Of a DNA stretch of 17,027 nt, positions 1 through 7,657 are shown piece by piece; the stretch's first letter is position 1; each line of letters begins with the position of its first letter. The stretch is from Bacillota bacterium (GTDB lineage: Bacteria > Bacillota > Clostridia > Lachnospirales > Lachnospiraceae). The stretch is from the NCBI GenBank assembly GCA_023411225.1, contig JAEYPA010000006.1:1-17027 (forward strand), in the 5' to 3' direction. The notes beneath the pieces were generated by a model that did not search any database, was not told the DNA's origin, and saw only the letters and a list, made by a program, of their open reading frames with translations. A program made the position numbers and the translations under genes.

Positions 1-367
1 TTACTTTTGCACCCAATACAAGCAGATATTCCACTTTACTTGGAGCACTCTGGTTACTGTAATACACAATCACAGACTCTGTGAAGATAAAAATTACAGC
101 TCCAAGTAAGAATACAGTGATCGCAATTACCTTAATCCATGTGGGCCAGACAAAGCCTTTCTTCCATAGTATTCTAAGAACAACTCCTGTACTAATAAAA
201 GCTACTCCGGTTATTCCCCAAAATATGACAAATGAAACACTTAGCCTAATATAGCAAAAGCATATCACGAAGTATAAAAGGGAAACTATTCCCGCAATAA
301 CCAATATATTCGTAAACCAATTCATTCTTTTCCCTCTACCATCTACACTATTACCCCTATTGCTCAT
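1..367 (-). CDS. DUF218 (YdcF/SanA-like) membrane protein, partial
   Basis: The frame opens at ATG 367 and runs off the left edge, leaving the first 122 residues. A GGGAG ribosome site sits 6 bases before the start. An alternative ATG at 325 also has a GAGGG ribosome site. The visible part has three hydrophobic segments, at about residues 17-38, 43-66 and 77-101. It then enters the motif VEYLLVLGAKV, which matches the opening strand and LGA turn of DUF218 proteins (the YdcF/SanA/ElyC family). Members of that family are membrane proteins linked to envelope integrity or lipid-carrier metabolism, and the exact reaction is usually unknown. The gene starts 14 bases after the glycosyltransferase stop, so the two are probably co-transcribed. 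The family call rests on a short motif because most of the domain lies outside the window. Confidence 0.72.
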   Translation of the reverse strand, partial: MSNRGNSVDGRGKRMNWFTNILVIAGIVSLLYFVICFCYIRLSVSFVIFWGITGVAFISTGVVLRILWKKGFVWPTWIKVIAITVFLLGAVIFIFTESVIVYYSNQSAPSKVEYLLVLGAKV

Positions 368-381
368 TATCTTCTCCCTTT

Positions 382-1560
382 TTACACCTCAACAGGTATT
401 GCTTTTGTAGACAGAACCTTTTTATATACCTTTTCTACACTTTTTGCAAATTCCTCTGTTGAATATGGTTTCATCATTAATTCGGAATTGTGACCGTATG
501 GAATACCCTCTGTTCCATAAAGTATATTATCCAAACCTCTTAGGAATTCATCCTGTGTCTCAAAAGCATACCCATTATAACCATCTCTCAGAATCTCATT
601 CAAACATGGGTCTTTTTTGGCCACAACTGGAAGTCCTGCTGCCATAGCTTCAAAATAGGTAAGTCCTTGCGTCTCACTTTGGCTGGCACTAACAAATACA
701 TCTCCTAGCTGATAATATAAAGCAATCTCATCCCAAGGTTGCTCCCCTGCAAATACAACTGTGTCTTGTAGTTTTAATTCCTGGACCAACTTTTTCAGAT
801 TCTCTAGATCAGGTCCTGCTCCTACTACAACAAAACGAACGTCACTATGTTTTTTTATATATTTTGGCATTGCCTTTAAAAGCTCACCAATATTCTTCTC
901 TGGGGAAACACGGCCGAGATACAGAATGACTTTCTGGTCAGGAGTAATATGAAAACGTTCACGTACCTGCTGCACCTGTTCCTTTGTAAAATTACCCTTA
1001 TAAAACTTCTTCAAATCAATTCCTGTAGGAATAACATTTATATTACGGAAAACTCTATAACTTGTAAGAAGGGCTTCTACTTTTTCTGTCGGCACAATCA
1101 CTTCCTCAACAAAGTTACAACATTTTCTAGTATAAAATCTCGCAAAAGCCTTTGCACGATTATTGAGTATTGCAATCGGAGCAAAGTAATGAGTGTAATC
1201 CTCATAAATCGTATGATAGGTATGCACAAGTGGAATGTGTAACTCTTTAGCCATAATCAGTGCAAATACCCTAAGAGAGAATTCTGTATTGGTATGAATA
1301 ATATCTAGATTCAACTTACGTATCAATGCAGCAAGCTTACGTTGATAGACCATACCTACACGGCGATCTTTCATGAAAACAAATGGCATACTGTGTACAC
1401 GGAATACATTGTATTCATGTTTAGGTGCTCCCGGAGTTGTGGTGGTAAACACATATACGTTATGCCCTTGATTCTCCAATTCCTTTTTCAATGTATATAC
1501 AGAGTTTGCAACACCATTTATCTCAGGATAATAGGTATCTGTAAATAAACCAATATTCAT
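382..1560 (-). CDS. GT4-family glycosyltransferase (diacylglycerol glucosyltransferase-like)
   Basis: This 392-residue protein has the GT-B fold layout. The N-terminal half starts with MNIGLFTDTYYPEINGVANS, the nucleotide-sugar glycosyltransferase opening with a GV-NSV loop. The C-terminal half carries LYLGRVSPEKN and SQSETQGLTYFEAMAAG, in which the two Glu residues form the EX7E motif of retaining GT4 enzymes. No signal peptide or membrane helix is seen, so it should act at the cytoplasmic face. The N-terminal motif and overall length resemble 1,2-diacylglycerol 3-glucosyltransferases that make membrane glycolipids, but donor and acceptor cannot be read from the sequence. GAGAGG lies about 8 bases before the ATG. 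The gene has its own predicted promoter in the preceding gap and is followed after 14 bases by a DUF218 gene. Its relation to the upstream sugar-sensing operon may be only positional. Confidence 0.85.
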   Translation of the reverse strand: MNIGLFTDTYYPEINGVANSVYTLKKELENQGHNVYVFTTTTPGAPKHEYNVFRVHSMPFVFMKDRRVGMVYQRKLAALIRKLNLDIIHTNTEFSLRVFALIMAKELHIPLVHTYHTIYEDYTHYFAPIAILNNRAKAFARFYTRKCCNFVEEVIVPTEKVEALLTSYRVFRNINVIPTGIDLKKFYKGNFTKEQVQQVRERFHITPDQKVILYLGRVSPEKNIGELLKAMPKYIKKHSDVRFVVVGAGPDLENLKKLVQELKLQDTVVFAGEQPWDEIALYYQLGDVFVSASQSETQGLTYFEAMAAGLPVVAKKDPCLNEILRDGYNGYAFETQDEFLRGLDNILYGTEGIPYGHNSELMMKPYSTEEFAKSVEKVYKKVLSTKAIPVEV

Positions 1561-1615
1561 GATAATTACCTCTCATTTCATAAATTCTAAACACCAGCTC
1601 ATCCCTTATTCTATT

Positions 1616-1644
1616 ACTATATAAAAAAACAAACTCTTTGTAAA
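1616..1644 (-). promoter_or_regulatory. Predicted sigma-A promoter of the glycosyltransferase gene
   Basis: Read on the minus strand, TTTACA (1639-1644) and TATAGT (1616-1621) are separated by exactly 17 bases. Each hexamer matches the consensus at five of six positions. The predicted start near 1609 gives a leader of about 48 bases. No convincing terminator separates it from the preceding lipoprotein gene, so read-through is also possible. Confidence 0.55.
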
Positions 1645-1673
1645 GAACTGAAACCTTACAGTTTATTTACGAT

Positions 1674-2726
1674 TTAGAATTCCGGTTTTAATCGATTCTT
1701 GTATGTATCTGCCTCCTCCATTGTAACTTTAAAATAAGAAAGTCTTTTATACTTTCCTTCTTCCAATGACAGTTCATCCAAATTTCCATTGGTAGATATA
1801 ACATAGGCCAAATTTAGCATTGCCAGTGCCTGTCCTTCTTTGTCATTATAAACCGTACCTATCATGTCACCTGCTCTGACTGCGTCTAGGCCTACGTCCG
1901 TACCATCAATTCCTACAATTGCCGGGTAATCTTTTTTGGGAGTATTAATGGATTTAAGGGCATCTATTGCACCAAGGGCCATATCATCATTATTGGCTAA
2001 AATGAGTTCTATATCATTGCCACATCGTTGAAAAAGCTGAACCATTTGTGTTTTCGCCTGTGCTCTGTTCCAGTTTGCTATTGCATATCCTAACTTTTCA
2101 AGTTCTAAGCCGCCTTCCGTCATGGTTCTTACTGAATATTCCGTTCTTACGATGGAATCCTGATGACCTGCTTCACCTTCCAGTACTATATATTGACAAA
2201 CTCCATCATGATTTTTATCCAAGGATGCTTTCTTCTTAAAGGCATCCACCACAAGCTCACCTTCCAAAACCCCTGATTCGAATGCCTGCGCACCAACATA
2301 ATATATTTTATTCCATCTTTCTAGATCTTCTTTAACCAATTCTCTATTAAAAAAGATAATGGGTACGTTATTTCTTTCAGCTAAATCAATAATTGTAGTA
2401 GGTTCTGTGCGATCAACCAGATTTACACAAATAACGTCACATCCATTATTTATCATGGATTCCACCTGGCTATTCTGAGTAGACTGGCTATCCGATGCAT
2501 TATATATTTCCATGTTGATTGACATATCCGTCTCTTGCTCTTTTTCCGAAGCATATCGTTTAAAATCACTGATTAATTCAGAAATAAAGGTATCATATTG
2601 GTTATACAACGTGACACCTATCTTTATACTCTTCGTTTCTTTAGTCCCTTTCTGTTTGCTGCAGCCTACCAATAATCCTAAAATCAAAATGATAACCAAT
2701 AAAAGACAACTTATTCTTCTAGTCAA
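1674..2726 (-). CDS. MglB-like galactose/glucose-binding lipoprotein (second copy, in the sensory operon)
   Basis: This is a 350-residue lipoprotein with a signal segment and lipobox LLVGC (Cys22), followed by a periplasmic-binding-protein fold. Positions matching the sugar-binding residues of E. coli MglB are all present: D45 and F47 (YDTF), N127 (NRE), H188, D190 and R194 (GHQDSIVR), W219, N245/N246, D274 and N294. The EF-hand-like calcium loop DKNHDGVCQ (about 170-178) and its distal Glu240 are also kept. It starts with TTG at 2726, which has AGGAGG 9 bases upstream; no in-frame ATG exists near the signal peptide. It lies 42 bases after the anchored binding-protein gene and last in a regulator-kinase operon. 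No permease or ATPase adjoins it. It may be a sensory sugar receptor for the kinase, or a spare receptor for MglAC. The family call is secure and the sensory role is inferred. Confidence 0.88.
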   Translation of the reverse strand: MTRRISCLLLVIILILGLLVGCSKQKGTKETKSIKIGVTLYNQYDTFISELISDFKRYASEKEQETDMSINMEIYNASDSQSTQNSQVESMINNGCDVICVNLVDRTEPTTIIDLAERNNVPIIFFNRELVKEDLERWNKIYYVGAQAFESGVLEGELVVDAFKKKASLDKNHDGVCQYIVLEGEAGHQDSIVRTEYSVRTMTEGGLELEKLGYAIANWNRAQAKTQMVQLFQRCGNDIELILANNDDMALGAIDALKSINTPKKDYPAIVGIDGTDVGLDAVRAGDMIGTVYNDKEGQALAMLNLAYVISTNGNLDELSLEEGKYKRLSYFKVTMEEADTYKNRLKPEF

Positions 2727-2768
2727 TTTATGACGCCTCCTTATTGCTTTTCAATGATATTATTTCAT

Positions 2769-3740
2769 CTATTGAACAATTGGAAATAATAATTGTAGAT
2801 TACTTTTATCATATAAATTATTCTTATTCACAACCAAAAAGTCTATTATTTTATCCTCTACTGTAGTCACATTATTTTTGATTTTATCAGCTACGGCCAG
2901 CATACTCTGATAGCCCATATTAAACTGATTTGGTACACTCAATGACTGAATATATCCTTTATCTAGATAGTAAACGGCCTTTTCAGAACTACCTTCTCCG
3001 TACACCTTGAACTTACAACTCTTTTCCATATTCATATAATCCATTGTCGTCTCTATCTCATAGTTATCCAGTGCAACAAGAACATCTACAGGCTGTTTAT
3101 TCTGTTTATCCTTCAAATTCTGCATTACATTATCCCCAGAGCCCTCAATATTCCAAAGAACCTGAGCTTTCGTTAGATGGATACTTTCTTCAAACCCAGA
3201 CAATCGTTGTTGCATAGCAAGTTTGTTCTGATTGCCACTTAATATTCCAATCTTAACACCATTTAAATCATTATTCCAATCCTTTATAATTGTAGTCGCA
3301 GTCGTTTTACCAATTGCATAATTATCCGGTATTATTGCTGTATACACATTCTCCGGAGTAATACCAGTTTCTACGAGCACCAAAGCGGCTCCCAACAATA
3401 TAGAATCTAACGTCTGGACCTTGATGTCACTAAAACTGAACTCCAAAACAATTCCACGTGCGCCATTTTTTATTTCCCTATTAATTACATCATACTGTTC
3501 TTCTATATTAGTAAATTTACTTGTAGAAACAATATTCAAATTAATATTATTATCCTCTGCTCCTTGTTCCAAACCTTCCTTAAATGAAATCCATTGATCA
3601 CTCCCACTATTGGTAACAATCACAGATACCTGATATGATTCTTCCTCTCTTGCCACATTAAGCATTCCTAAAGATGTGCAGGTAATGATTACTACTATAA
3701 TCAAGACTAAAAGCCCAAAATATAATCTACTCCTTCTCAT
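2769..3740 (-). CDS. Membrane-anchored periplasmic-binding-protein-like sugar sensor
   Basis: This 323-residue protein has a basic N-terminus (MRRSR), a hydrophobic helix at about residues 7-27 and then a type I periplasmic-binding-protein fold. The fold opens with VSVIVTNSGSDQW and has the later strands VKIGILSGNQN and VDVLVALDN. No good lipobox exists (the Cys near residue 21 follows Thr), so it is probably tethered by an uncleaved helix. The start was chosen at ATG 3740 because GGGAGG lies 7 bases upstream. A longer frame reaching 3779 would put that ribosome site inside the coding region. The gene overlaps the last 14 bases of the kinase gene, which points to translational coupling. Most MglB sugar-contact residues are not recognisable, so its ligand may differ or it may sense another partner. 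Such proteins beside LytS/YesM kinases can act as extracellular sensor subunits (known for XylFII-LytS); that role here is inferred. Confidence 0.78.
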   Translation of the reverse strand: MRRSRLYFGLLVLIIVVIITCTSLGMLNVAREEESYQVSVIVTNSGSDQWISFKEGLEQGAEDNNINLNIVSTSKFTNIEEQYDVINREIKNGARGIVLEFSFSDIKVQTLDSILLGAALVLVETGITPENVYTAIIPDNYAIGKTTATTIIKDWNNDLNGVKIGILSGNQNKLAMQQRLSGFEESIHLTKAQVLWNIEGSGDNVMQNLKDKQNKQPVDVLVALDNYEIETTMDYMNMEKSCKFKVYGEGSSEKAVYYLDKGYIQSLSVPNQFNMGYQSMLAVADKIKNNVTTVEDKIIDFLVVNKNNLYDKSNLQLLFPIVQ

Positions 3741-5589
3741 AGGTTCCTCCCTCGCCATCTGGCATCTTCCCAGACTCAAACTGTTCCTGAGCCTCTACAG
3801 AATATTGAGTAAAAGGTAAATGTATTCTTACAATAGTTCCCTCATCTGGCCAGCTTTCTATCTCCAAACCATAACGCTGTCCAAAACATAATTGAATCCT
3901 ATTATGTACATTCAAAAGACCTACTCCCGAGCCATGTTTTCTAATTATATTATTGGGTTCTAGTAAATGTTCTAAGACATCTGGTGGTATTCCAAGCCCA
4001 TTATCACGCACTTCAATATATACATCATTCTCCTTGCGATAACCACGTACATGTATTTCACCCTCACCGTACATATATTCCACACCATAATAAATAGCAT
4101 TTTCCAGCAATGGCTGAAGTACTAGCTTCACCGTACAACATTGTATAATCTCAGGTTCAACATCAAAATCAAATGTAAATACATTTTTATATCGAATTTT
4201 TTGTATATTCATATAGTTCATGGCATGCTTTATTTCATCATTCAAACTGATAATCATTTTTCCTCTGCTTAGGCTAATACGGAACAGACTCGCCAGTTGT
4301 GTCACCATAAATACAGCGTCATCATACCTTTCTCCCTCGATCATCCAGACAATGGAATCCAACGTATTGTAAAGGAAATGGGGATTAATTTGCGATTGCA
4401 ACGCATCCAGTTCACTCTTTCGCTTTTCTTCCTGTTCAGTTAAAATATCACTCATTAGTTGCCGAATTTGACTAACAGTCGATCGAAGTGTTCTTCCTAA
4501 ATGTTCTACCTCTAAGGAGCCTCCCACATAAATTGAAGGATTGAGATTGCCCGCTTCCCACTCCTTAACAGAGTTATTTAATCTTTGTAATGGTTTTGCA
4601 ATTCGCGCAGATACCAGTTGGTTTAGTATTACAACAGCAAGCAAAGAAAGCATAACCAACATAATCATAAAATATCTAGTTCCGGAAAGCCCCATATTAA
4701 AAGAGCTAATAGGAACAACACTAACAATTTTCCATCCAGTATAGCTAATGGTCTTAACCGTAACCAGTCTCCTGGCTCCATCAAAAACTTCCTCACAACT
4801 TCCATCATCATAATCTACAATATCCATATTATTCTCATCAAATAGGCCGGAAGTGATTAAATGTTGCTTTGGATGGTAAATAATCTCTCCATTACTATCT
4901 AAAAGATAAATATACTCGGTTGCGTTGTCTTCATTTGCTTTTTCCAATATTTGTTCAATGCTACTGTAATTCATGTCAACCAAAAGCACACCCAATGTGG
5001 TTTTCCCGTTTTTCGTTAATTCCACTGCTCGGCTTAAGGAAACCACCCAATAATATCGAAAGCTGGTGTCATCAAACAGATTCTGTACATGTGGCGTTGA
5101 AAAATGAAGATTCTCCATTTGCTTCACCGCATTTTCAAACCATAGCTGCTGGGCTATTTTTAGGTTCACTTTTTCTGTTGCATTGGGAGTCGCAGCAACT
5201 AAATCTCCTTGTCTGGTATAACAGGCAATGCTAATTAGTTTATCCTTGTTTGCTTCATATAATAGATTCATTTCTGTATCCAGACGGGTAGTAGCAATGT
5301 TTGTATCCTTTATAACGCTATAATACATCGTATCTGATATTCGACGCATGTTACGCAAATAATCTTCTAGATTGATAGCTGTTTGATTTAAAAGCTGTTC
5401 CGAGCTTTCTATTGTTAAATCTTCTGCTCGTTTAACGAACTGCTCGTATAAGGTTATTCCCAAAAAACACATGGTGCAAACTGAGACAATCGTAAAAGAA
5501 ATCGATATTGTAACCTGTATGCTGCGCGTCCTCATATGTTTATTGAGATATGTAATTGTATTTTTCATAAAATGAATTATTTTATCCAT
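3727..5589 (-). CDS. YesM-type sensor histidine kinase (Cache-HAMP-HisKA_YesM-HATPase)
   Basis: This 620-residue kinase has a short cytoplasmic N-terminus and a first membrane helix at about residues 25-47. An extracellular region of about 250 residues with Cache-like features follows (LISIACYTRQGDLVAATP; YIYLLDSNGEIIYHP). The second helix is at about 304-326, then a HAMP linker (to about 380). The phospho-acceptor motif is INPHFLYNTL with His404. The ATPase domain has the N box LLENAIYYG (Asn497), DNGLGIP (Asp529) and GSGVGL (553-558). This is the YesM/LytS-like kinase class that pairs with AraC-type regulators. It starts 2 bases after the regulator's stop, with only a weak ribosome site (AGGCAGAG), so coupling to the regulator is likely. 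Carbohydrate sensing is inferred from the flanking sugar-binding proteins and the adjacent mgl importer. Confidence 0.92.
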   Translation of the reverse strand: MDKIIHFMKNTITYLNKHMRTRSIQVTISISFTIVSVCTMCFLGITLYEQFVKRAEDLTIESSEQLLNQTAINLEDYLRNMRRISDTMYYSVIKDTNIATTRLDTEMNLLYEANKDKLISIACYTRQGDLVAATPNATEKVNLKIAQQLWFENAVKQMENLHFSTPHVQNLFDDTSFRYYWVVSLSRAVELTKNGKTTLGVLLVDMNYSSIEQILEKANEDNATEYIYLLDSNGEIIYHPKQHLITSGLFDENNMDIVDYDDGSCEEVFDGARRLVTVKTISYTGWKIVSVVPISSFNMGLSGTRYFMIMLVMLSLLAVVILNQLVSARIAKPLQRLNNSVKEWEAGNLNPSIYVGGSLEVEHLGRTLRSTVSQIRQLMSDILTEQEEKRKSELDALQSQINPHFLYNTLDSIVWMIEGERYDDAVFMVTQLASLFRISLSRGKMIISLNDEIKHAMNYMNIQKIRYKNVFTFDFDVEPEIIQCCTVKLVLQPLLENAIYYGVEYMYGEGEIHVRGYRKENDVYIEVRDNGLGIPPDVLEHLLEPNNIIRKHGSGVGLLNVHNRIQLCFGQRYGLEIESWPDEGTIVRIHLPFTQYSVEAQEQFESGKMPDGEGGTYEKE

Positions 5590-5591
5590 GA

Positions 5592-7193
5592 TTAGTTTGC
5601 TCTGCCTAATTTATATTTTGATGGTGATACTCCAAACTGCTTTTTAAACACATAACTAAAATAATTCGGATCAGAATACCCCACCTTTTCCGCTATTATG
5701 TAAGTCTTCTCATTATGGTTTAAAAGTAGATCCACCGCCTTATCCATCCGATAATCCGTCAGATAATTGATGAAAGTTTTACCCATCTCTTTTTTAAATA
5801 CAACGGAGAAATACGACGCACTTACACCTAAATATTTGCAGACTGATTCTACCGTAAGATTTTGGTCCGCGAAGTGATCTCTTACAAAAATAATTCCTTT
5901 TGTTATAAACGATCTAGTAGTATCCAGTCTTTCATTCATAACGATATCCTGAGTCTTATTTACTGCTGCAATTAACCACTCTTTAAGCTCCTGCGGTGAT
6001 TCCATCTGCAGAACCCTATCATACACATCCTTACATTCTCCCAGAATCATTTCTGTATTCAGTTGGTTTGTATTCGCGAAACGAAAGAATTCTGCGATTA
6101 GTTCCATAATGAAAATACGATACTTTTGTAACGATATTCCTTTTCCTGAAAACTGACTAATACACTCATGAACAGCCAGCTTCAAGTCCTGACGGCTTCC
6201 GATTTTAATCTTTTGAAAAATTTTACTAATATATTGTTCTTCCCAAGGTATATCTGCGTTTTCCTGAGGATCAATCTCTTCAATACTTATTGCTCTTACA
6301 TTACCATACAGAACACGATAAGAAAGCGCATTTTGTGCGCCTTTATATGAAATCGGCAAATCCTGTATCCTGTTACAACTGTGTCCGATTCCAGCAGTTA
6401 ACTTTGCATTACATAAACGTTTTGCTGCTTTACAGAATTTGTCCATGTCATCAATAAATATTGGAACAAGCTCCTTGTCCAGTAATTGACTGATAATAAT
6501 AATATCTCCAAGATACGTAAGTACCCGACTATTCCATTTTTCTTTCAACTGTTCCTCTGCTAATTTCTTTACGGACACAGCCAAAAGGAAAGGCTGAATA
6601 TCCTCTGGCATATCGGATTTGCTAATATGTAATACCGTAACTAAATAATTCGGTCCATTCAATTCTATTTGATAATCAATTAAATAATCACGAATCTCGT
6701 TTACCGGAATTCGCCCTTCAATTAAAAGAGTACAAAAACTTTCCTGTAGCACCGGAAGGCTTTCCATGTAATATTTTTTCAAGTTCTCAATATTTCTTTT
6801 TTCATCCAATTCAGTATCCAGATTCTTTTTTACACGTTCGAAAACGTCTTTCAGCTCACTTGCATTAATTGGTTTTAATAAGTATTCTTCTGCTTCCAGT
6901 TTGATAGCCTCCTTGGCATATACAAAATCATCAAACCCAGAGAGAATAATTATTTTTACTTTTTGATACAACTCCTTTAATTTTTTGCATAGAGTTAGCC
7001 CATCCATAAATGGCATCTTAATATCTGTCAGCACGACATCCGGTTGTAAAGATTCTGCCATTTCTAACGCTTCCACGCCGTTTCTGGCATAACCAACAAT
7101 CTTAAACCCCATTGTCTCCCACTCAAGCTTTTTCATCATTATACTAAATACTTCTTCCTCGTCATCAACAAGCATAACTGTATACTGACTCAT
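5592..7193 (-). CDS. YesN-type response regulator with AraC-family DNA-binding domain
   Basis: The protein has 533 residues from ATG 7193, chosen because GAGGG sits 5 bases upstream. An in-frame ATG at 7205 has no ribosome site. The receiver domain (about 3-120) has the acidic pair in VDDEEEV, the phospho-acceptor Asp57 in LTDIKMP and Lys107 in LLKP. The middle part is the YesN-type linker with a GGDEF-like remnant around AGIGHSCNRIQDL. The C-terminal 100 residues carry two helix-turn-helix units: LTVESVCKYLGVSASYFS, and IAEKVGYSDPNYFSYVFKK followed by FGVSPSKYK. This is the standard AraC/XylS signature. It is cytoplasmic and would be phosphorylated by the kinase encoded 2 bases downstream. 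A likely target is the mglBAC promoter, which holds a 21-bp-period direct repeat just upstream of the -35 position (inference). Confidence 0.93.
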   Translation of the reverse strand: MSQYTVMLVDDEEEVFSIMMKKLEWETMGFKIVGYARNGVEALEMAESLQPDVVLTDIKMPFMDGLTLCKKLKELYQKVKIIILSGFDDFVYAKEAIKLEAEEYLLKPINASELKDVFERVKKNLDTELDEKRNIENLKKYYMESLPVLQESFCTLLIEGRIPVNEIRDYLIDYQIELNGPNYLVTVLHISKSDMPEDIQPFLLAVSVKKLAEEQLKEKWNSRVLTYLGDIIIISQLLDKELVPIFIDDMDKFCKAAKRLCNAKLTAGIGHSCNRIQDLPISYKGAQNALSYRVLYGNVRAISIEEIDPQENADIPWEEQYISKIFQKIKIGSRQDLKLAVHECISQFSGKGISLQKYRIFIMELIAEFFRFANTNQLNTEMILGECKDVYDRVLQMESPQELKEWLIAAVNKTQDIVMNERLDTTRSFITKGIIFVRDHFADQNLTVESVCKYLGVSASYFSVVFKKEMGKTFINYLTDYRMDKAVDLLLNHNEKTYIIAEKVGYSDPNYFSYVFKKQFGVSPSKYKLGRAN

Positions 7194-7240
7194 ACCAGCC
7201 CTCATTTCTCAATAACATATGATATTCTATATCTCGCTAT

Positions 7241-7552
7241 CTATTTACTATATTTCTTGTTCATCTTAGACCATAACATTACGAAAACTGCTGTAAGTAT
7301 TACAATTTCAGCTACTGCTACATATGCATTCCAAAATAACAAAGCTGTCATCAATGCAACCGCAAAAGCAAAAAATAACATCAGCTTTCCCGCTGCTTTT
7401 GCATACATCTTTTCATCCTTTACCGGAGCATCTCCTTTTTTTCTTATAATGGTGATATTGCCTTCCACCAAAAGGCGTATACTATAATATAGTAGAACAA
7501 CAATTGTGATTAAGGGAAGGGCTGCGACATCCATAAATTTACCATATATCAT
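7241..7552 (-). CDS. Small three-helix membrane protein, first gene of the sensory operon
   Basis: This 103-residue protein is not recognised. Its hydrophobic segments lie at about residues 10-28, 54-71 and 74-94. The first two are joined by a charged loop (IRKKGDAPVKDEK), and the chain ends with a basic tail. There is no signal peptide or lipobox. A GAGG ribosome site lies 8 bases before the ATG, and a well-formed sigma-A promoter stands about 33 bases upstream. The gene is therefore the first cistron of the operon that continues into the regulator 47 bases later. Its layout loosely recalls small DUF3784-type membrane proteins, but no diagnostic motif supports this. Position and size would fit an accessory protein of the kinase or transporter, which is a guess. 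The ribosome site, promoter and operon position support it being a real gene. Confidence 0.7.
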   Translation of the reverse strand: MIYGKFMDVAALPLITIVVLLYYSIRLLVEGNITIIRKKGDAPVKDEKMYAKAAGKLMLFFAFAVALMTALLFWNAYVAVAEIVILTAVFVMLWSKMNKKYSK

Positions 7553-7584
7553 ATTATTAACCTCATTTTTCCTATATTTTTTAA

Positions 7585-7613
7585 ATTATAATACATTTTT
7601 CAAAAATAGACAA
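7585..7613 (-). promoter_or_regulatory. Predicted sigma-A promoter of the sensory operon
   Basis: On the minus strand, TTGTCT (7608-7613) and a perfect TATAAT (7585-7590) are 17 bases apart. The predicted start near 7578 gives a leader of about 26 bases ahead of the 103-residue membrane protein. The -35 element overlaps the last bases of the mglC terminator stem, so the end of one operon and the promoter of the next share sequence. Confidence 0.6.
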
Positions 7614-7645
7614 TAGTGGACAGATTCAAAATCTCTCCACTATTG
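7597..7645 (-). terminator. Intrinsic terminator after mglC
   Basis: A perfect 10-bp stem (7611-7620 with 7636-7645) continues past one C/C mismatch into a perfect 5-bp stem (7622-7626 with 7630-7634), closed by a 3-base loop. On the minus strand the stem is followed by TCTATTTTTG. It begins 12 bases after the mglC stop and should end most mglBAC transcripts before the sensory operon. Confidence 0.8.
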
Positions 7646-7657
7646 CTAGGATAATCG

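Noticed and set aside
444..1548. Plus-strand open frames opposite the glycosyltransferase
   Set aside because: They lack ribosome sites and recognisable domains, and lie entirely within a well-supported minus-strand gene.
1645..1670. Possible terminator after the MglB-like lipoprotein gene
   Set aside because: The stem has only about 5 bp with an 8-base loop and a broken T run, too weak to call.
3741..3779. Longer N-terminus for the anchored binding protein
   Set aside because: The extra 13 codons include the GGGAGG ribosome site and place charged residues ahead of an otherwise standard anchor. ATG 3740 is better supported.
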